The notes under the pieces: generated by a model | The model's database searches: none | What the model saw: the letters and a program-made list of their open reading frames with translations, nothing else | What the model was told of the DNA's origin: nothing | Program-made: the position numbers and the translations under genes | Shown here: one piece after another, positions 16,040-23,662 of the stretch | How positions within the stretch are numbered: the first letter of the stretch is position 1 | How the letters are laid out: every line of letters begins with the position of its first letter | NCBI GenBank assembly: GCA_043736395.1 | Contig: JAYTCQ010000238.1 | Coordinates: forward strand, 1-25,834 | Length of the DNA stretch: 25,834 bases | Direction: 5' to 3' | Source: JAFDVL01 sp043736395 | GTDB taxonomy: Bacteria > Acidobacteriota > Blastocatellia > RBC074

Positions 16040-16151
16040 TCTATTCCGCTGCCCCTCTGTAAAATGAACTGTGTCTTTTTTCTTGCATCATCACTCTTTA
16101 TTGCTTACTCTGAACCATACCTTCCAATCACTTAAACGAATACCACGAGAC

Positions 16152-17108
16152 ATGAAAATTAAGATTTGCTATCACGGAAATTGTTTTGACGGAGTTTCTT
16201 CGGCTGCTGTTTTTAGCCGTTTTTATCGGGAAAAAGTTAATTCTGATTGGGAGTTTACTTATCAACCCATGATGCATCGCGCCGGAGCTTTATTTGATGA
16301 AGACGCTTTCGATGGCGACGAAAACGCGATCGTAGATTTTAAATATAGTGCTTCAGAAAAATTAACCTGGTGGTTCGATCATCACAAAAGCGCATTTCTG
16401 ACTGCTGAAGACGAAGCGCATTTCCGTACGTACTCTGGCGGCAAAAAATTCCTCAACGCGGATTATAAATCCTGTACAAAATTCATTGCGGATACGGCTG
16501 CAGAAAAATTTGGTTTTGATCCGGCTCCGATGCGGGAATTGATTGAATGGGCGAACATTATTGACGCAGCGGCCTATAAAAATGCCGCTGAACCAGTTGA
16601 GATGACTGCGCCTGCTTTCAAATTAGCACTGGTGATTGAATGTGACCGCGATCAGGATTTGGCCAATCGGATCATTCACGATTTACAAAATCGTTCGATG
16701 CGCGAAGTTGCAGATTCAAGTTATGTGCTGGATCGTATTGCGCCACTTTTCGAACGTCATTTGCAAGCAATCGAAATCATCAAAAAAGAAGCGCGCTTGC
16801 GTGGGCCAGTCGTTAATTTTGACATCAGCGCGTACGGCAATATGGAAGGCTACAGCAAATTCATTCCGTATTATCTGCAACCCGAAGCGACCTACTGTGT
16901 CGGCGTCAGCTTATCGCCTTTTCGCTCCAAGATTTCTGTCGGTTCAAATCCGTGGGCGCCGCGTCCGCGCACACACGATCTGGCGAAAATTTGCGAACGT
17001 TATGGCGGCGGCGGTCACGCAGTTGTAGCCGCAATTTCATTGGCTCCTGAGAGCATTGATGAAGCTAGAAAAATCGCGGAAGATATTGTGCAGGAATTGC
17101 AGGGTTAG
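16152..17108 (+). CDS. DHH-family phosphoesterase
   Basis: Member of the DHH/DHHA1 superfamily of Mn-dependent phosphoesterases, which includes oligoribonucleases (NrnA type), cyclic-dinucleotide phosphodiesterases and exopolyphosphatases; which substrate this one uses cannot be told from sequence. The N-terminal HGNCFDGVSSAAVF (8-21) matches the first metal-site motif in a modified form, IVDFKY (60-65) is the second, and FDHHKSAF (75-82) is the DHH signature. The C-terminal DHHA1-type domain ends with ERYGGGGHAVVAAIS. The start at ATG 16152 is preferred because the fold begins there; an in-frame GTG at 16071 would add 27 unconserved residues. Length is 318 residues. It is divergent from clpS. 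Confidence 0.85.
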   Translation: MKIKICYHGNCFDGVSSAAVFSRFYREKVNSDWEFTYQPMMHRAGALFDEDAFDGDENAIVDFKYSASEKLTWWFDHHKSAFLTAEDEAHFRTYSGGKKFLNADYKSCTKFIADTAAEKFGFDPAPMRELIEWANIIDAAAYKNAAEPVEMTAPAFKLALVIECDRDQDLANRIIHDLQNRSMREVADSSYVLDRIAPLFERHLQAIEIIKKEARLRGPVVNFDISAYGNMEGYSKFIPYYLQPEATYCVGVSLSPFRSKISVGSNPWAPRPRTHDLAKICERYGGGGHAVVAAISLAPESIDEARKIAEDIVQELQG

Positions 17109-17117
17109 AAGAAAATC

Positions 17118-17187
17118 AGACACGACAGACAAGATAAACATGATTTTTTCTATCTTGTTCATTCTGTAAATCCTGTCTAATTTTTTT
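17118..17187. repeat. Inverted nonamer-repeat element, terminator-like
   Basis: Three 9-base units on the left (AGACACGAC, AGACAAGAT, AAACATGAT; 17118-17144) face three inverted units on the right (ATCTTGTTC, ATTCTGTAA, ATCCTGTCT; 17152-17178), then AATTTTTTT. The inner 8 bases ACAAGATA/TATCTTGT (17129-17136 and 17151-17158) match perfectly. Its period-9 structure resembles ATCCTGT-type intergenic repeats that I recall from many bacterial genomes. The hairpin plus T tract could end transcription of the DHH gene. Confidence 0.6.
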
Positions 17188-17201
17188 GATAAATTAATAT
17201 T

Positions 17202-17648
17202 ATGAGCAAAGAAAAAAAACCTAAACTTCCACCGGTCAAAGAAATTACTCCTGAAACAAAACTGGCAATTCGTTCGACTCCTAACGATGAAATGAATTTG
17301 TATCCGCTTGATACTTTTGCTTATGAATATCCGGGCAAACGTATCGAGATCAATTTCACCTCAGAAGAATTCACAGCGATTTGCCCGTTCTCGGAATTCC
17401 CTGATTTCGCGACGTTGCACATCATGTACGTCCCGAATAAACGGTGCATCGAATTGAAATCGTTGAAGCTATATATCAATTCATTCCGTGACGTAAAAAT
17501 TTTTCATGAACACGTTGTGAATAAATTCCGTGATGATTTTGTCAAAGCTTGTGATCCACTGGAATTTCACCTCGAAGGCGATTTTAATGTGCGCGGAAAT
17601 ATTAAAACAGTCGTCAACGTCAGCTATCAGAAGTCTAAGAAAAAGTAA
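17202..17648 (+). CDS. queF: NADPH-dependent 7-cyano-7-deazaguanine (preQ0) reductase QueF
   Basis: Reduces preQ0 to preQ1 in queuosine biosynthesis; cytoplasmic, tunnelling fold. The 148 residues match the short, single-domain QueF type. The catalytic Cys61 is in FTAICPFSEFPDFATLHI, with Asp68 as the proton donor; the usual CPVTGQPD is here CPFSEFPD. The QueF signature ELKSLKLYINSFRD (84-97) and the substrate-binding FHEHVVNKFRDD are intact, followed by DFNVRGNI. A Lys-rich N-terminus precedes the fold. No other queuosine genes (queC, queD, queE) are in the window and no preQ1 riboswitch was recognised upstream. Confidence 0.94.
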   Translation: MSKEKKPKLPPVKEITPETKLAIRSTPNDEMNLYPLDTFAYEYPGKRIEINFTSEEFTAICPFSEFPDFATLHIMYVPNKRCIELKSLKLYINSFRDVKIFHEHVVNKFRDDFVKACDPLEFHLEGDFNVRGNIKTVVNVSYQKSKKK

Positions 17649-17651
17649 TGC

Positions 17652-17682
17652 GAACTTTATAGACTCGTGCTTCGTAAAGTTC
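17652..17682. terminator. Possible hairpin after queF
   Basis: GAACTTTA (17652-17659) and TAAAGTTC (17675-17682) are perfect 8-base inverted repeats with a 15-base loop, three bases after the queF stop. No T tract follows, so intrinsic termination would be weak. Confidence 0.35.
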
Positions 17683-17741
17683 CCTGACTGTTTGAAATTG
17701 CTACATAGAATTTTTCATCTACATCACAATATGGGGAGTTT

Positions 17742-18110
17742 ATGATTAAGACATTTTCGAATCGCCATTCCTTTATTCTAGTGGTTTCGCTTTTCTGCAT
17801 TTTTTCAAGTGTCATTGTTTTCGCACAAACCAAATTTCCAACTGGCACTTTCAATAGTGGTGATTTCTCAATTACGTTCAATACCGATGGCACTCATTCG
17901 GTGAACCTGAATGGCGAAGCCATGGTCAAAGGTAAATACGCGCTCGCAGAAAACGTCATCACGTTAACGGATACAGAAGGGCAAAATGCTTGCGATGGTC
18001 CTGGAAAATACAAATGGAAATTACAGGAAAATTCATTGCATTTTGAAAAAATTGAAGATGATTGCGATGGCAGAGCAGGAGCCTTAGCGCAACCCTGGGT
18101 GAAAAAATAA
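17742..18110 (+). CDS. Small exported protein of unknown function
   Basis: Not recognised. The 122 residues begin with a Sec signal peptide: basic start, hydrophobic core FILVVSLFCIFSSVIVFA and a likely cleavage after VFA-Q (about residue 29). The mature part of about 93 residues is built of short alternating strands (FSITFNTDGTHSVNLNGE, MVKGKYALAENVITLTD) and ends with two Cys-containing stretches (NACDGPGKYKW, DDCDGRAGALAQPW), which could form a disulfide. The GKYxxxxNxITLTD pattern is like small beta-barrel or lipocalin-like secreted proteins, a resemblance only. A GGGGAG sits three bases before the ATG. It may be cotranscribed with the next gene, 30 bases on. Confidence 0.7.
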   Translation: MIKTFSNRHSFILVVSLFCIFSSVIVFAQTKFPTGTFNSGDFSITFNTDGTHSVNLNGEAMVKGKYALAENVITLTDTEGQNACDGPGKYKWKLQENSLHFEKIEDDCDGRAGALAQPWVKK

Positions 18111-18140
18111 TCTCCTAATATTTCTCAAAAGGATCGTGAA

Positions 18141-18929
18141 ATGTACTGTCCTAAATGTTCAAGCCCAGCTACTGAAAGTCAACGATTCTGCCGTCAATGC
18201 GGTACTAACCTTGGTGTTATTTTAGACGCCATGGATGGAAAACGAAGTCCGGTTGATTTTGAAAAATTAAAAGGTGACCTTAAAGAACTTGGTAGCAGTT
18301 TGCGGGCTGGCCTTGAACAAGCGCATCAGGAAATCAAAAAAAATCATAAGGTCGACTGGCACCAACAACGAAGCCAGTTTCGCCATAAGAATCGTGATTT
18401 AGCCCATACAGTTAAGGATGTCATTACTGAAACAAAGGCGGCAGTTCTTTCTACTCCTGAAATTCAAAATATCATCGAATCCAAAAGGAATCGTTGGTAT
18501 AAGACTTCCCGGCAGTATCACTTTCAACAGGCAATTCTTAAAATTTTAAGCGGTGGTGCGCTTTCCGGCGTCTGGTATTTTCTGCTTAATTCTGCGGCAA
18601 ACTCCGGGTTGCTACAGGGAATTGAAAAAGTAATCCTTCAAAATCAACCTGATTTGACCGGAGCCATTCCAGTTATTCAAATGCTCTGGGTGTTGGGATT
18701 AGTTCCCATCGCGCAAGGCGTTGGACATCTTGTAGCAGGTTCGTTCGCACCTAATATTGAGAAGTTAATCACGGCTCAAACGCCTTCAACTTCTCCTGCT
18801 TCTACTCCTCCATTGACGGTTAACTCTCCACATATAACCAGTGAAATCCCGAATAATTTTGTCGGTAATTTTAGTATCACTGAAGAGGAAACCGTACCCT
18901 TGATACGTCCTGAGCGGCAAGCCAATTAA
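18141..18929 (+). CDS. Zinc-ribbon protein with C-terminal hydrophobic region
   Basis: The first 24 residues form a zinc ribbon of the double CxxC type (Cys3, Cys6, Cys17, Cys20; YCPKCSSPATESQRFCRQCG), common at the start of many unrelated bacterial membrane proteins. A charged, partly helical middle (about 35-128) follows. Two hydrophobic stretches (about 131-153 and 172-200, the second with Gly/Pro) suggest membrane insertion. The end is Pro/Thr/Ser-rich (TPSTSPASTPPLTV) with a terminal acidic EEETVPLIRPE. AAAGGA lies seven bases before the ATG. No specific function can be given. Confidence 0.75.
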   Translation: MYCPKCSSPATESQRFCRQCGTNLGVILDAMDGKRSPVDFEKLKGDLKELGSSLRAGLEQAHQEIKKNHKVDWHQQRSQFRHKNRDLAHTVKDVITETKAAVLSTPEIQNIIESKRNRWYKTSRQYHFQQAILKILSGGALSGVWYFLLNSAANSGLLQGIEKVILQNQPDLTGAIPVIQMLWVLGLVPIAQGVGHLVAGSFAPNIEKLITAQTPSTSPASTPPLTVNSPHITSEIPNNFVGNFSITEEETVPLIRPERQAN

Positions 18930-18960
18930 GTCGTCACATTCCCGCATTTTTCGCGCTCAC

Positions 18961-18990
18961 TTGCGAGCTTAACTCAGCACGTCGTACAAT
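18961..18990 (+). promoter_or_regulatory. Possible promoter of the parvulin-like lipoprotein gene
   Basis: TTGCGA (18961-18966) and TACAAT (18985-18990) are separated by 18 bases. The -35 is only fair, so support is moderate to weak. It lies 49 bases before the ATG at 19039. Confidence 0.3.
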
Positions 18991-19038
18991 CGTTACTTAA
19001 TCAAGATTTTTGCTATTCCTTTTTTGCTTTTGCAATTT

Positions 19039-20004
19039 ATGCCGTATAAGTTTTTCGTACTCGCTTCACTGCTGGGCTTTATTTTTTTGCATGGATGTAA
19101 GTCTACTGCAAACAGTAGTCAGAACAATTCACTTCGTGCAACTGATGAAAAGACGCCTGTCGTGGCTGAGATCAATCGAGCGCCGCAATATAAAGCAGGT
19201 TTCGATCGGTTTTTAAAATCCAGTCTTTCTGGTCTTGAACAGCCTAATCAATCTGATAATGACGTTTTGCAAAGCGTTCGATTAGACGATTATTTGCGCC
19301 GTGAACTGATTGTTCAAATTGCCGACGAAAAAGGCATTCAGGCCACTGAAGAGGAAATCCGGCATGAGGTCTCCGATCAGTATTCACAATCCAACGTTGA
19401 GGGAGGCGCGTCTTCCCAATCAATCCTGGCGAGTACTGAACGGGCCGCTGAAATCACCAAAAATATTGTGACCTGGAAGTTTTATAAAACTGAAATTTTA
19501 AAAAACGTTTCGGCTTCTCCGGAAGAAGTTGAAAAATATTTCAAGGATAATCCCAAGCGTTATCCTCAATCTCCCAGTTTTTGTATTCGCGAAATTAAAG
19601 TTGATAACGCGCAGGAAGCTGAACAGTTACGCAAACAGGTTTTGGATAAACCGGCTGACTTTGCGACAGTTGCGAATGAGCATTCTAAATCTCCCTACAA
19701 GGGAAGAATGTATTGCAAGCACCAGGGAGAATTACCACGCGAACTTGAAGACGCGGCGATGCCTTTAAAGGTCGGCGGCATCAGTACTGTGTACCATTCC
19801 ACTTTCGGGTATCATATCTTTCAAATGGTTAGAAAGGATGAAGCACAACCTTTTGATAAAATTCAGAAACAAGTAGAAGACGATTTTATTCGATATAAGA
19901 ATCAATCCATCATTGATAAATATTTAGACCAGGCTGTGGCCAGTGCGAAAATTAAGGTTTTCCCTGATAAGCTTGGTTTTAGCTACACAGGAAAATATAA
20001 ATAA
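19039..20004 (+). CDS. Parvulin-like (PpiC/SurA-type) lipoprotein
   Basis: Probable periplasmic or membrane-anchored folding factor. The lipoprotein signal ends at FLHGC, with the lipidated Cys at residue 18 from the ATG at 19039; a TTG at 19024 would add five residues. Residues about 55-145 form a helical SurA_N-like region and about 160-270 a parvulin domain (SFCIREIKVDNAQEAEQLRKQ ... PLKVGGISTVYHSTFGYHIFQM). The core GGDLGW-like active-site loop of catalytic parvulins is replaced by YKGRMYCKHQGEL, so isomerase activity is doubtful while the fold and the FGYHIF end are clear. It is followed 89 bases later by a second member of the same family. Confidence 0.8.
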   Translation: MPYKFFVLASLLGFIFLHGCKSTANSSQNNSLRATDEKTPVVAEINRAPQYKAGFDRFLKSSLSGLEQPNQSDNDVLQSVRLDDYLRRELIVQIADEKGIQATEEEIRHEVSDQYSQSNVEGGASSQSILASTERAAEITKNIVTWKFYKTEILKNVSASPEEVEKYFKDNPKRYPQSPSFCIREIKVDNAQEAEQLRKQVLDKPADFATVANEHSKSPYKGRMYCKHQGELPRELEDAAMPLKVGGISTVYHSTFGYHIFQMVRKDEAQPFDKIQKQVEDDFIRYKNQSIIDKYLDQAVASAKIKVFPDKLGFSYTGKYK

Positions 20005-20093
20005 TGGCGCGTCATTTTTCTGCAATTATTACGTTAACACCTTTTTTGGATAGTTTTACATAGAAGTCGCGCGTTATTCTCAAGGAGTATTTT

Positions 20094-21251
20094 ATGAAGT
20101 CAGTTAAAGCATTCTTAGTAATTTCTTTTTTCCTTTTTGCGACTCTGAGCGTTTTCGCGCAGGAAGGCGATGTCAAAGTACTTGATGAAGTCATTGCTCG
20201 CGTCAACACCGAAGTTATTTTACGTTCGGCTTTTGATCGCCAATTGGAAGATTTCATTGCCGAAATGCGGCAACGCGGAATGGAAGTTACGGAACTGGAA
20301 AAGAAAGTCGCTGAAATCAAGCCTTCGATTATTGACAGTTTGATTGATCAGCAATTATTGACGCAGCGCGCGAAGGAATTATCTGTCGAAGTTGAAGGAC
20401 AGGTGAACGAACAATTCGTCCGTTTGATGAAGGAAAATAACCTCACCAGTCTTGATGAACTCGAACAAAAAATGCGCGAAGTTGGCATCGACATTAACGA
20501 AAATAAACGCATGTTGAGAAGTCGTTTCATGGCGGATGCTGTGCTCAATCGTGAAGTTTACGGCGACATCTATCGGAAGATGACGGAAGGCGCAAAAAAA
20601 GAATTTTACGAGAAGCACAAAGATTGGTTTTCAACTCCGGGCGAAGTTGAACTGAGCCGGTTGTTTATTCGCAAACCTACTAATCCCTTACTTCAACAAC
20701 AAGCCTTAACGAAAGCCAAAGACATCGCTACGCAAATTCAGGGCGGAGGAGATTTCAAAGCTTTTGTGCTGAGTAAGTCAGAAGACTCTTCCGAAATCGT
20801 CCGCAAATCCGGGTATATTGGATGGGTTCCATTGCCCCAGTTATCTAACGAAATTCGCGGGGCCGTCGAAAAACTTGAAGTTGGAAAAATCACTGATCCG
20901 ATTCCTGTTGACGGTGGGTTCGCTCTCTTCATTGTGGGCGCCCGTAAGGAACCTGTCGTCAAACCTTTCGAAACAGACGAAGTAAAAGGTGCTGTTACAC
21001 AACGCTTAGTCATGGAAAAAGGCGAAGACGCAGTGAAGGAATATTTAGCGCATTTACGCGAAGATGCATTTATCGAAATTGACCCTAAATATCAGGTTCC
21101 TGGTCTTAAAACTACTTCTGCAAGTATCAAGCGAACTCCATTCAGTGAAGAATCTGACAAGGAACGTAATAAGCGTCTAAAACGCGAAAAGAAAGAAAAA
21201 GAAAAACAGAATAAAGAAGCTGCCAAAGCTAAAGAAACCGTCCAAAAATAG
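20094..21251 (+). CDS. surA: SurA-like periplasmic chaperone / peptidyl-prolyl isomerase
   Basis: Probable periplasmic chaperone for outer-membrane or exported proteins. It has a cleavable signal peptide (residues 1-22, ending VFA-Q). The SurA_N domain follows, with the typical VLDEVIARVNTEVILRSAFDRQL start and PSIIDSLIDQQLLTQRAKEL, then one parvulin domain (about 185-290: EVELSRLFI ... IGWVPLPQLSNEIRGAVEKLEVGKITDPI ... GFALFIVGARK). The last 40 residues are a Lys/Glu-rich tail with a coiled-coil look. Classical E. coli SurA has two parvulin domains; this has one. AAGGAG lies six bases before the ATG. A strong terminator follows, ending this unit. Confidence 0.85.
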   Translation: MKSVKAFLVISFFLFATLSVFAQEGDVKVLDEVIARVNTEVILRSAFDRQLEDFIAEMRQRGMEVTELEKKVAEIKPSIIDSLIDQQLLTQRAKELSVEVEGQVNEQFVRLMKENNLTSLDELEQKMREVGIDINENKRMLRSRFMADAVLNREVYGDIYRKMTEGAKKEFYEKHKDWFSTPGEVELSRLFIRKPTNPLLQQQALTKAKDIATQIQGGGDFKAFVLSKSEDSSEIVRKSGYIGWVPLPQLSNEIRGAVEKLEVGKITDPIPVDGGFALFIVGARKEPVVKPFETDEVKGAVTQRLVMEKGEDAVKEYLAHLREDAFIEIDPKYQVPGLKTTSASIKRTPFSEESDKERNKRLKREKKEKEKQNKEAAKAKETVQK

Positions 21252-21271
21252 CGTTGATAAATAAAACAAGC

Positions 21272-21304
21272 CTCCATCAAAGCAACGGTTTGATGGAGTC
21301 TTTT
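21272..21304 (+). terminator. Rho-independent terminator after the surA-like gene
   Basis: CTCCATCAAA (21272-21281) and TTTGATGGAG (21289-21298) are perfect 10-base inverted repeats with a 7-base loop, followed by TCTTTT. It lies 20 bases after the stop codon and is the best terminator in the window. Confidence 0.8.
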
Positions 21305-21403
21305 AGCGTTTCATTCTCACCGTATTTAGCAAAAAGAATTTTATTTATTCTCACCCATGAATCTCGAAATTTTTCCTGCTTCTTGATTTATGCGGTTATT
21401 CAT

Positions 21404-21431
21404 TTGACAGGTTCATTAACTGCCTTACAAT
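21404..21431 (+). promoter_or_regulatory. Sigma70-type promoter of the YhaM-like gene
   Basis: TTGACA (21404-21409, consensus) and TACAAT (21426-21431) are separated by 16 bases. Transcription would start near 21438, which excludes an in-frame upstream start at 21435 and supports the ATG at 21474. Confidence 0.6.
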
Positions 21432-21473
21432 CTTTTGTTTTCAGGGTTTTATTCATTCGCAAAAGATATATTC

Positions 21474-22592
21474 ATGAAACTTTTTATCAATCAATTCGGA
21501 ATCAACGATACGATCAGCACTTACTTGTTAGTTAAAGCTAAAGAGTTTCGTAACAAAAAAGCAGGTGGTCAGTACCTGACTTTAAATTTTGCAGATCGCA
21601 CGGGAGAAATCGCCGGTCACTGGTGGGATAACTTTGAAGAAGCTGCCGAATCATTTGAGATCGACGATGTTGTTTTTGTTCGAGGTCAGGTCATTCTTCA
21701 TCGCAGTCGCCCTCAGCTGACCGTTCATAAAGTTCGCGCCTGTGATGAACATGAATATGAATTAGCTGATTTCTTCGCAGCTTCTAAATTTAATGTAGAC
21801 GAAATGTTTTCAGAATTGCTGAGTATTATTCAGGGGTTTGAAAATAAATTTCTGAAACAATTACTTGAAAACATCTTTGCCAGCGAAGAAACCGTCAGAA
21901 AATTCAAGCGTGCGCCAGCGGCTAAAACCATGCACCATCCTTTTCTCGGTGGGTTGCTGGAACATTCCCTTTCTTTAGTTAAACTAGCTCGTAAAGTGGG
22001 AACTCATTACGAAGGAATTGACCTGGACTTATTGCAAGCCGGTGCTGTTTTGCACGACTTTGGAAAAATTGATGAACTGAGTTATGACCGCGGTACTAAT
22101 TACACCAATGACGGTCAAATGCTGGGACATTTAGCAATGGAAACAATTTTTGTTTCTGAACAAATTAAGCTGATCCCTGATTTTCCGGAGGAGTTACGGC
22201 GTCACCTTTTGCACATGTTGCTTTCTCATCACGGTAAACTTGAGTATGGTTCACCTAAATTACCGTCTACGCCTGAAGCATTTTTGTTGTCCTATTTAGA
22301 CGATTTGGATTCCAAAGTTGAAGCGATGCAACGACTCATCGCTGAACCTCATAATGTTGGCGATTGGACAAGAATTACTCCGATGTTCGAGCGTCCAATT
22401 TATCGGCGTCGAACACTAGAATCCTCTGAAGCAGAAATACAATCTGAGTCAAATACCGAAACTTCGGTAGCAGCCTCGGTGGCTAATTCTTCGCCTTCAA
22501 AAAACACTAAGACTGCCGCCAAAACATCTGGTTTTAATAACCCTTTTAGCGGGCTGGCAGATTTAATGACCCAGCAAGATTCCAAAGAATAG
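21474..22592 (+). CDS. yhaM: YhaM-like 3'-5' exoribonuclease (OB fold plus HD domain)
   Basis: Predicted 3'-5' exoribonuclease of the YhaM/CBF1 family; cytoplasmic. The N-terminal OB-fold (about residues 1-95) has the family pattern YLTLNFADRTGEIAGHWWD and VRGQVILHRSRPQLTV. The HD domain (about 150-310) keeps the metal ligands: His164 (GGLLEHSLSL), His194-Asp195 (AVLHDFGKID), His219, His252-His253 (LSHHGKLEYGSP) and Asp276/277 (SYLDDLDSK). The last 70 residues are low-complexity Ser/Thr/Glu-rich. Length is 372 residues from the ATG at 21474; the ribosome-binding site is weak (AAAAGA). It is 12 bases before the MocA-like gene, so the two are probably one transcript. Confidence 0.88.
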   Translation: MKLFINQFGINDTISTYLLVKAKEFRNKKAGGQYLTLNFADRTGEIAGHWWDNFEEAAESFEIDDVVFVRGQVILHRSRPQLTVHKVRACDEHEYELADFFAASKFNVDEMFSELLSIIQGFENKFLKQLLENIFASEETVRKFKRAPAAKTMHHPFLGGLLEHSLSLVKLARKVGTHYEGIDLDLLQAGAVLHDFGKIDELSYDRGTNYTNDGQMLGHLAMETIFVSEQIKLIPDFPEELRRHLLHMLLSHHGKLEYGSPKLPSTPEAFLLSYLDDLDSKVEAMQRLIAEPHNVGDWTRITPMFERPIYRRRTLESSEAEIQSESNTETSVAASVANSSPSKNTKTAAKTSGFNNPFSGLADLMTQQDSKE

Positions 22593-22604
22593 GTAAATTC
22601 TTCT

Positions 22605-23231
22605 ATGATTTCTGCAATCTTACTTGCCGCTGGCGAATCCAGCCGAATGAACGGTGATTTCAAACCACTCATGAAATGGGGGACGCGTTCGATAATTAGT
22701 CAATGCATTGACAACCTAAAACGTTCCCGTGTTGATGAAATCGTCGTCGTCCTTGGTCATCGTCAATCTGAAGTCCGTTCACGCCTAGCCGGAGCCGGCG
22801 TGCAATTTGCCATCAATGAAGATTTTCGCCGAGGAATGATTAGCTCAATTCAGACTGGCCTTCCGTTAATTAGCCCGCGCTCTGATGGGGTGATGATCTG
22901 CCTCGTAGATCAACCAATGGTCGGCCCTGATGTAATTAATCCGCTCGTCATTAGCTTTGGCGACTACGAAAAAAAGATTTCTGTCCCGACTTTTCACGGT
23001 AAACATGGTCATCCCATAATTGTCAGTCGTGAATATGAAACGGAAATAATGAAGCTTTCTGACGATAATCCTGATGGTTTCAAAGCGTTACTCAACAACC
23101 ATCGTAGTGAGATTCAGGAAGTTTCTGTGGACTCAGATTCGATCCTTCAGGATATTGATACATTTGAAGACTATCAAAGATTAGTCGCAGATTTACCCTC
23201 GCTGTATGAATCACATAGCTGGACACCTTAA
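22605..23231 (+). CDS. MocA-like nucleotidyltransferase
   Basis: GT-A fold nucleotidyltransferase of the MocA/MobA-like group. The 208 residues carry ILLAAGESSRMNGDFKPLMK (5-24; nucleotide-binding loop and Lys), the metal-binding LVDQPM (about 105-110), KHGHPIIVS (about 131-139) and a DIDTFEDYQRL end, matching molybdenum cofactor cytidylyltransferase more closely than guanylyltransferase MobA. The family partners CoxL/XdhA-type molybdenum hydroxylases are not in the window, so the substrate (molybdopterin, or another nucleotide conjugate) stays open. It follows the YhaM-like gene by 12 bases. Confidence 0.82.
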   Translation: MISAILLAAGESSRMNGDFKPLMKWGTRSIISQCIDNLKRSRVDEIVVVLGHRQSEVRSRLAGAGVQFAINEDFRRGMISSIQTGLPLISPRSDGVMICLVDQPMVGPDVINPLVISFGDYEKKISVPTFHGKHGHPIIVSREYETEIMKLSDDNPDGFKALLNNHRSEIQEVSVDSDSILQDIDTFEDYQRLVADLPSLYESHSWTP

Positions 23232-23258
23232 CACTACTACTCAAAAGGAGAGTTCCTT

Positions 23259-23522
23259 ATGCCCAAAAAGTACGCTCAAATGATTTTTCAATCATTAATT
23301 GCTTTAGCTTCCGGGGCGCTTGGTTTAGTTGCCGCCCTGGCTTGGAATGAAGCTATTAAAGCCACGATCAAAAAGATTTTCGGTGAAGATGACAGCCTCG
23401 CTGGAATGTATGTTTATGCTGTTACTGCCACAATTATTGCAGTAATCGTCGTACTATTCTTAACTAAACTTGCCTCAAAAGTTGGCGGTGAAGCTGTCGT
23501 TACGCGTGAAGCTGACGGTTAG
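23259..23522 (+). CDS. DUF5654-family small membrane protein
   Basis: 87 residues, with two hydrophobic helices (about 8-30 and 49-70) separated by a charged loop (KATIKKIFGEDD). The pattern ALAWNEAIKATI in the first helix is characteristic of the DUF5654 family, whose function is unknown. A strong AAGGAG with eight bases to the ATG supports translation. It follows the MocA-like gene by 27 bases and could share its transcript. Confidence 0.75.
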   Translation: MPKKYAQMIFQSLIALASGALGLVAALAWNEAIKATIKKIFGEDDSLAGMYVYAVTATIIAVIVVLFLTKLASKVGGEAVVTREADG

Positions 23523-23578
23523 AAAATTTTCTCAATTAAATTTTTCAAGGCAAAAGTTTTTTCAATCTTTCATAAAAG

Positions 23579-23597
23579 CCGCAAACAAACCGCAAAC
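23579..23597. repeat. Direct repeat upstream of the UbiD-family gene
   Basis: CCGCAAAC occurs twice (23579-23586 and 23590-23597) with a start-to-start distance of 11 bases, about one helical turn. A possible -10 TATACT lies at 23617-23622; the -35 position falls on the second copy, where no good -35 hexamer is seen. An activator site is possible but weakly supported. Confidence 0.3.
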
Positions 23598-23662
23598 TTA
23601 TGAGAAGATTTGATTCTATACTTTTGCCTTTTTCAGTTCATGTAACTGTTATCTGAATCATT

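Noticed and set aside
16071..16151. Upstream GTG start for the DHH gene
   Set aside because: The added residues show no conserved pattern, and the first catalytic motif begins almost directly after the ATG at 16152.
17109..17201. preQ1 riboswitch upstream of queF
   Set aside because: The 93-base gap is filled by the nonamer inverted repeat; no preQ1 aptamer-like C-rich loop and A-rich tail were seen.
21254..21535. 93-codon frame after the surA-like gene
   Set aside because: It runs through the terminator hairpin and the promoter of the next gene and overlaps that gene in another frame.
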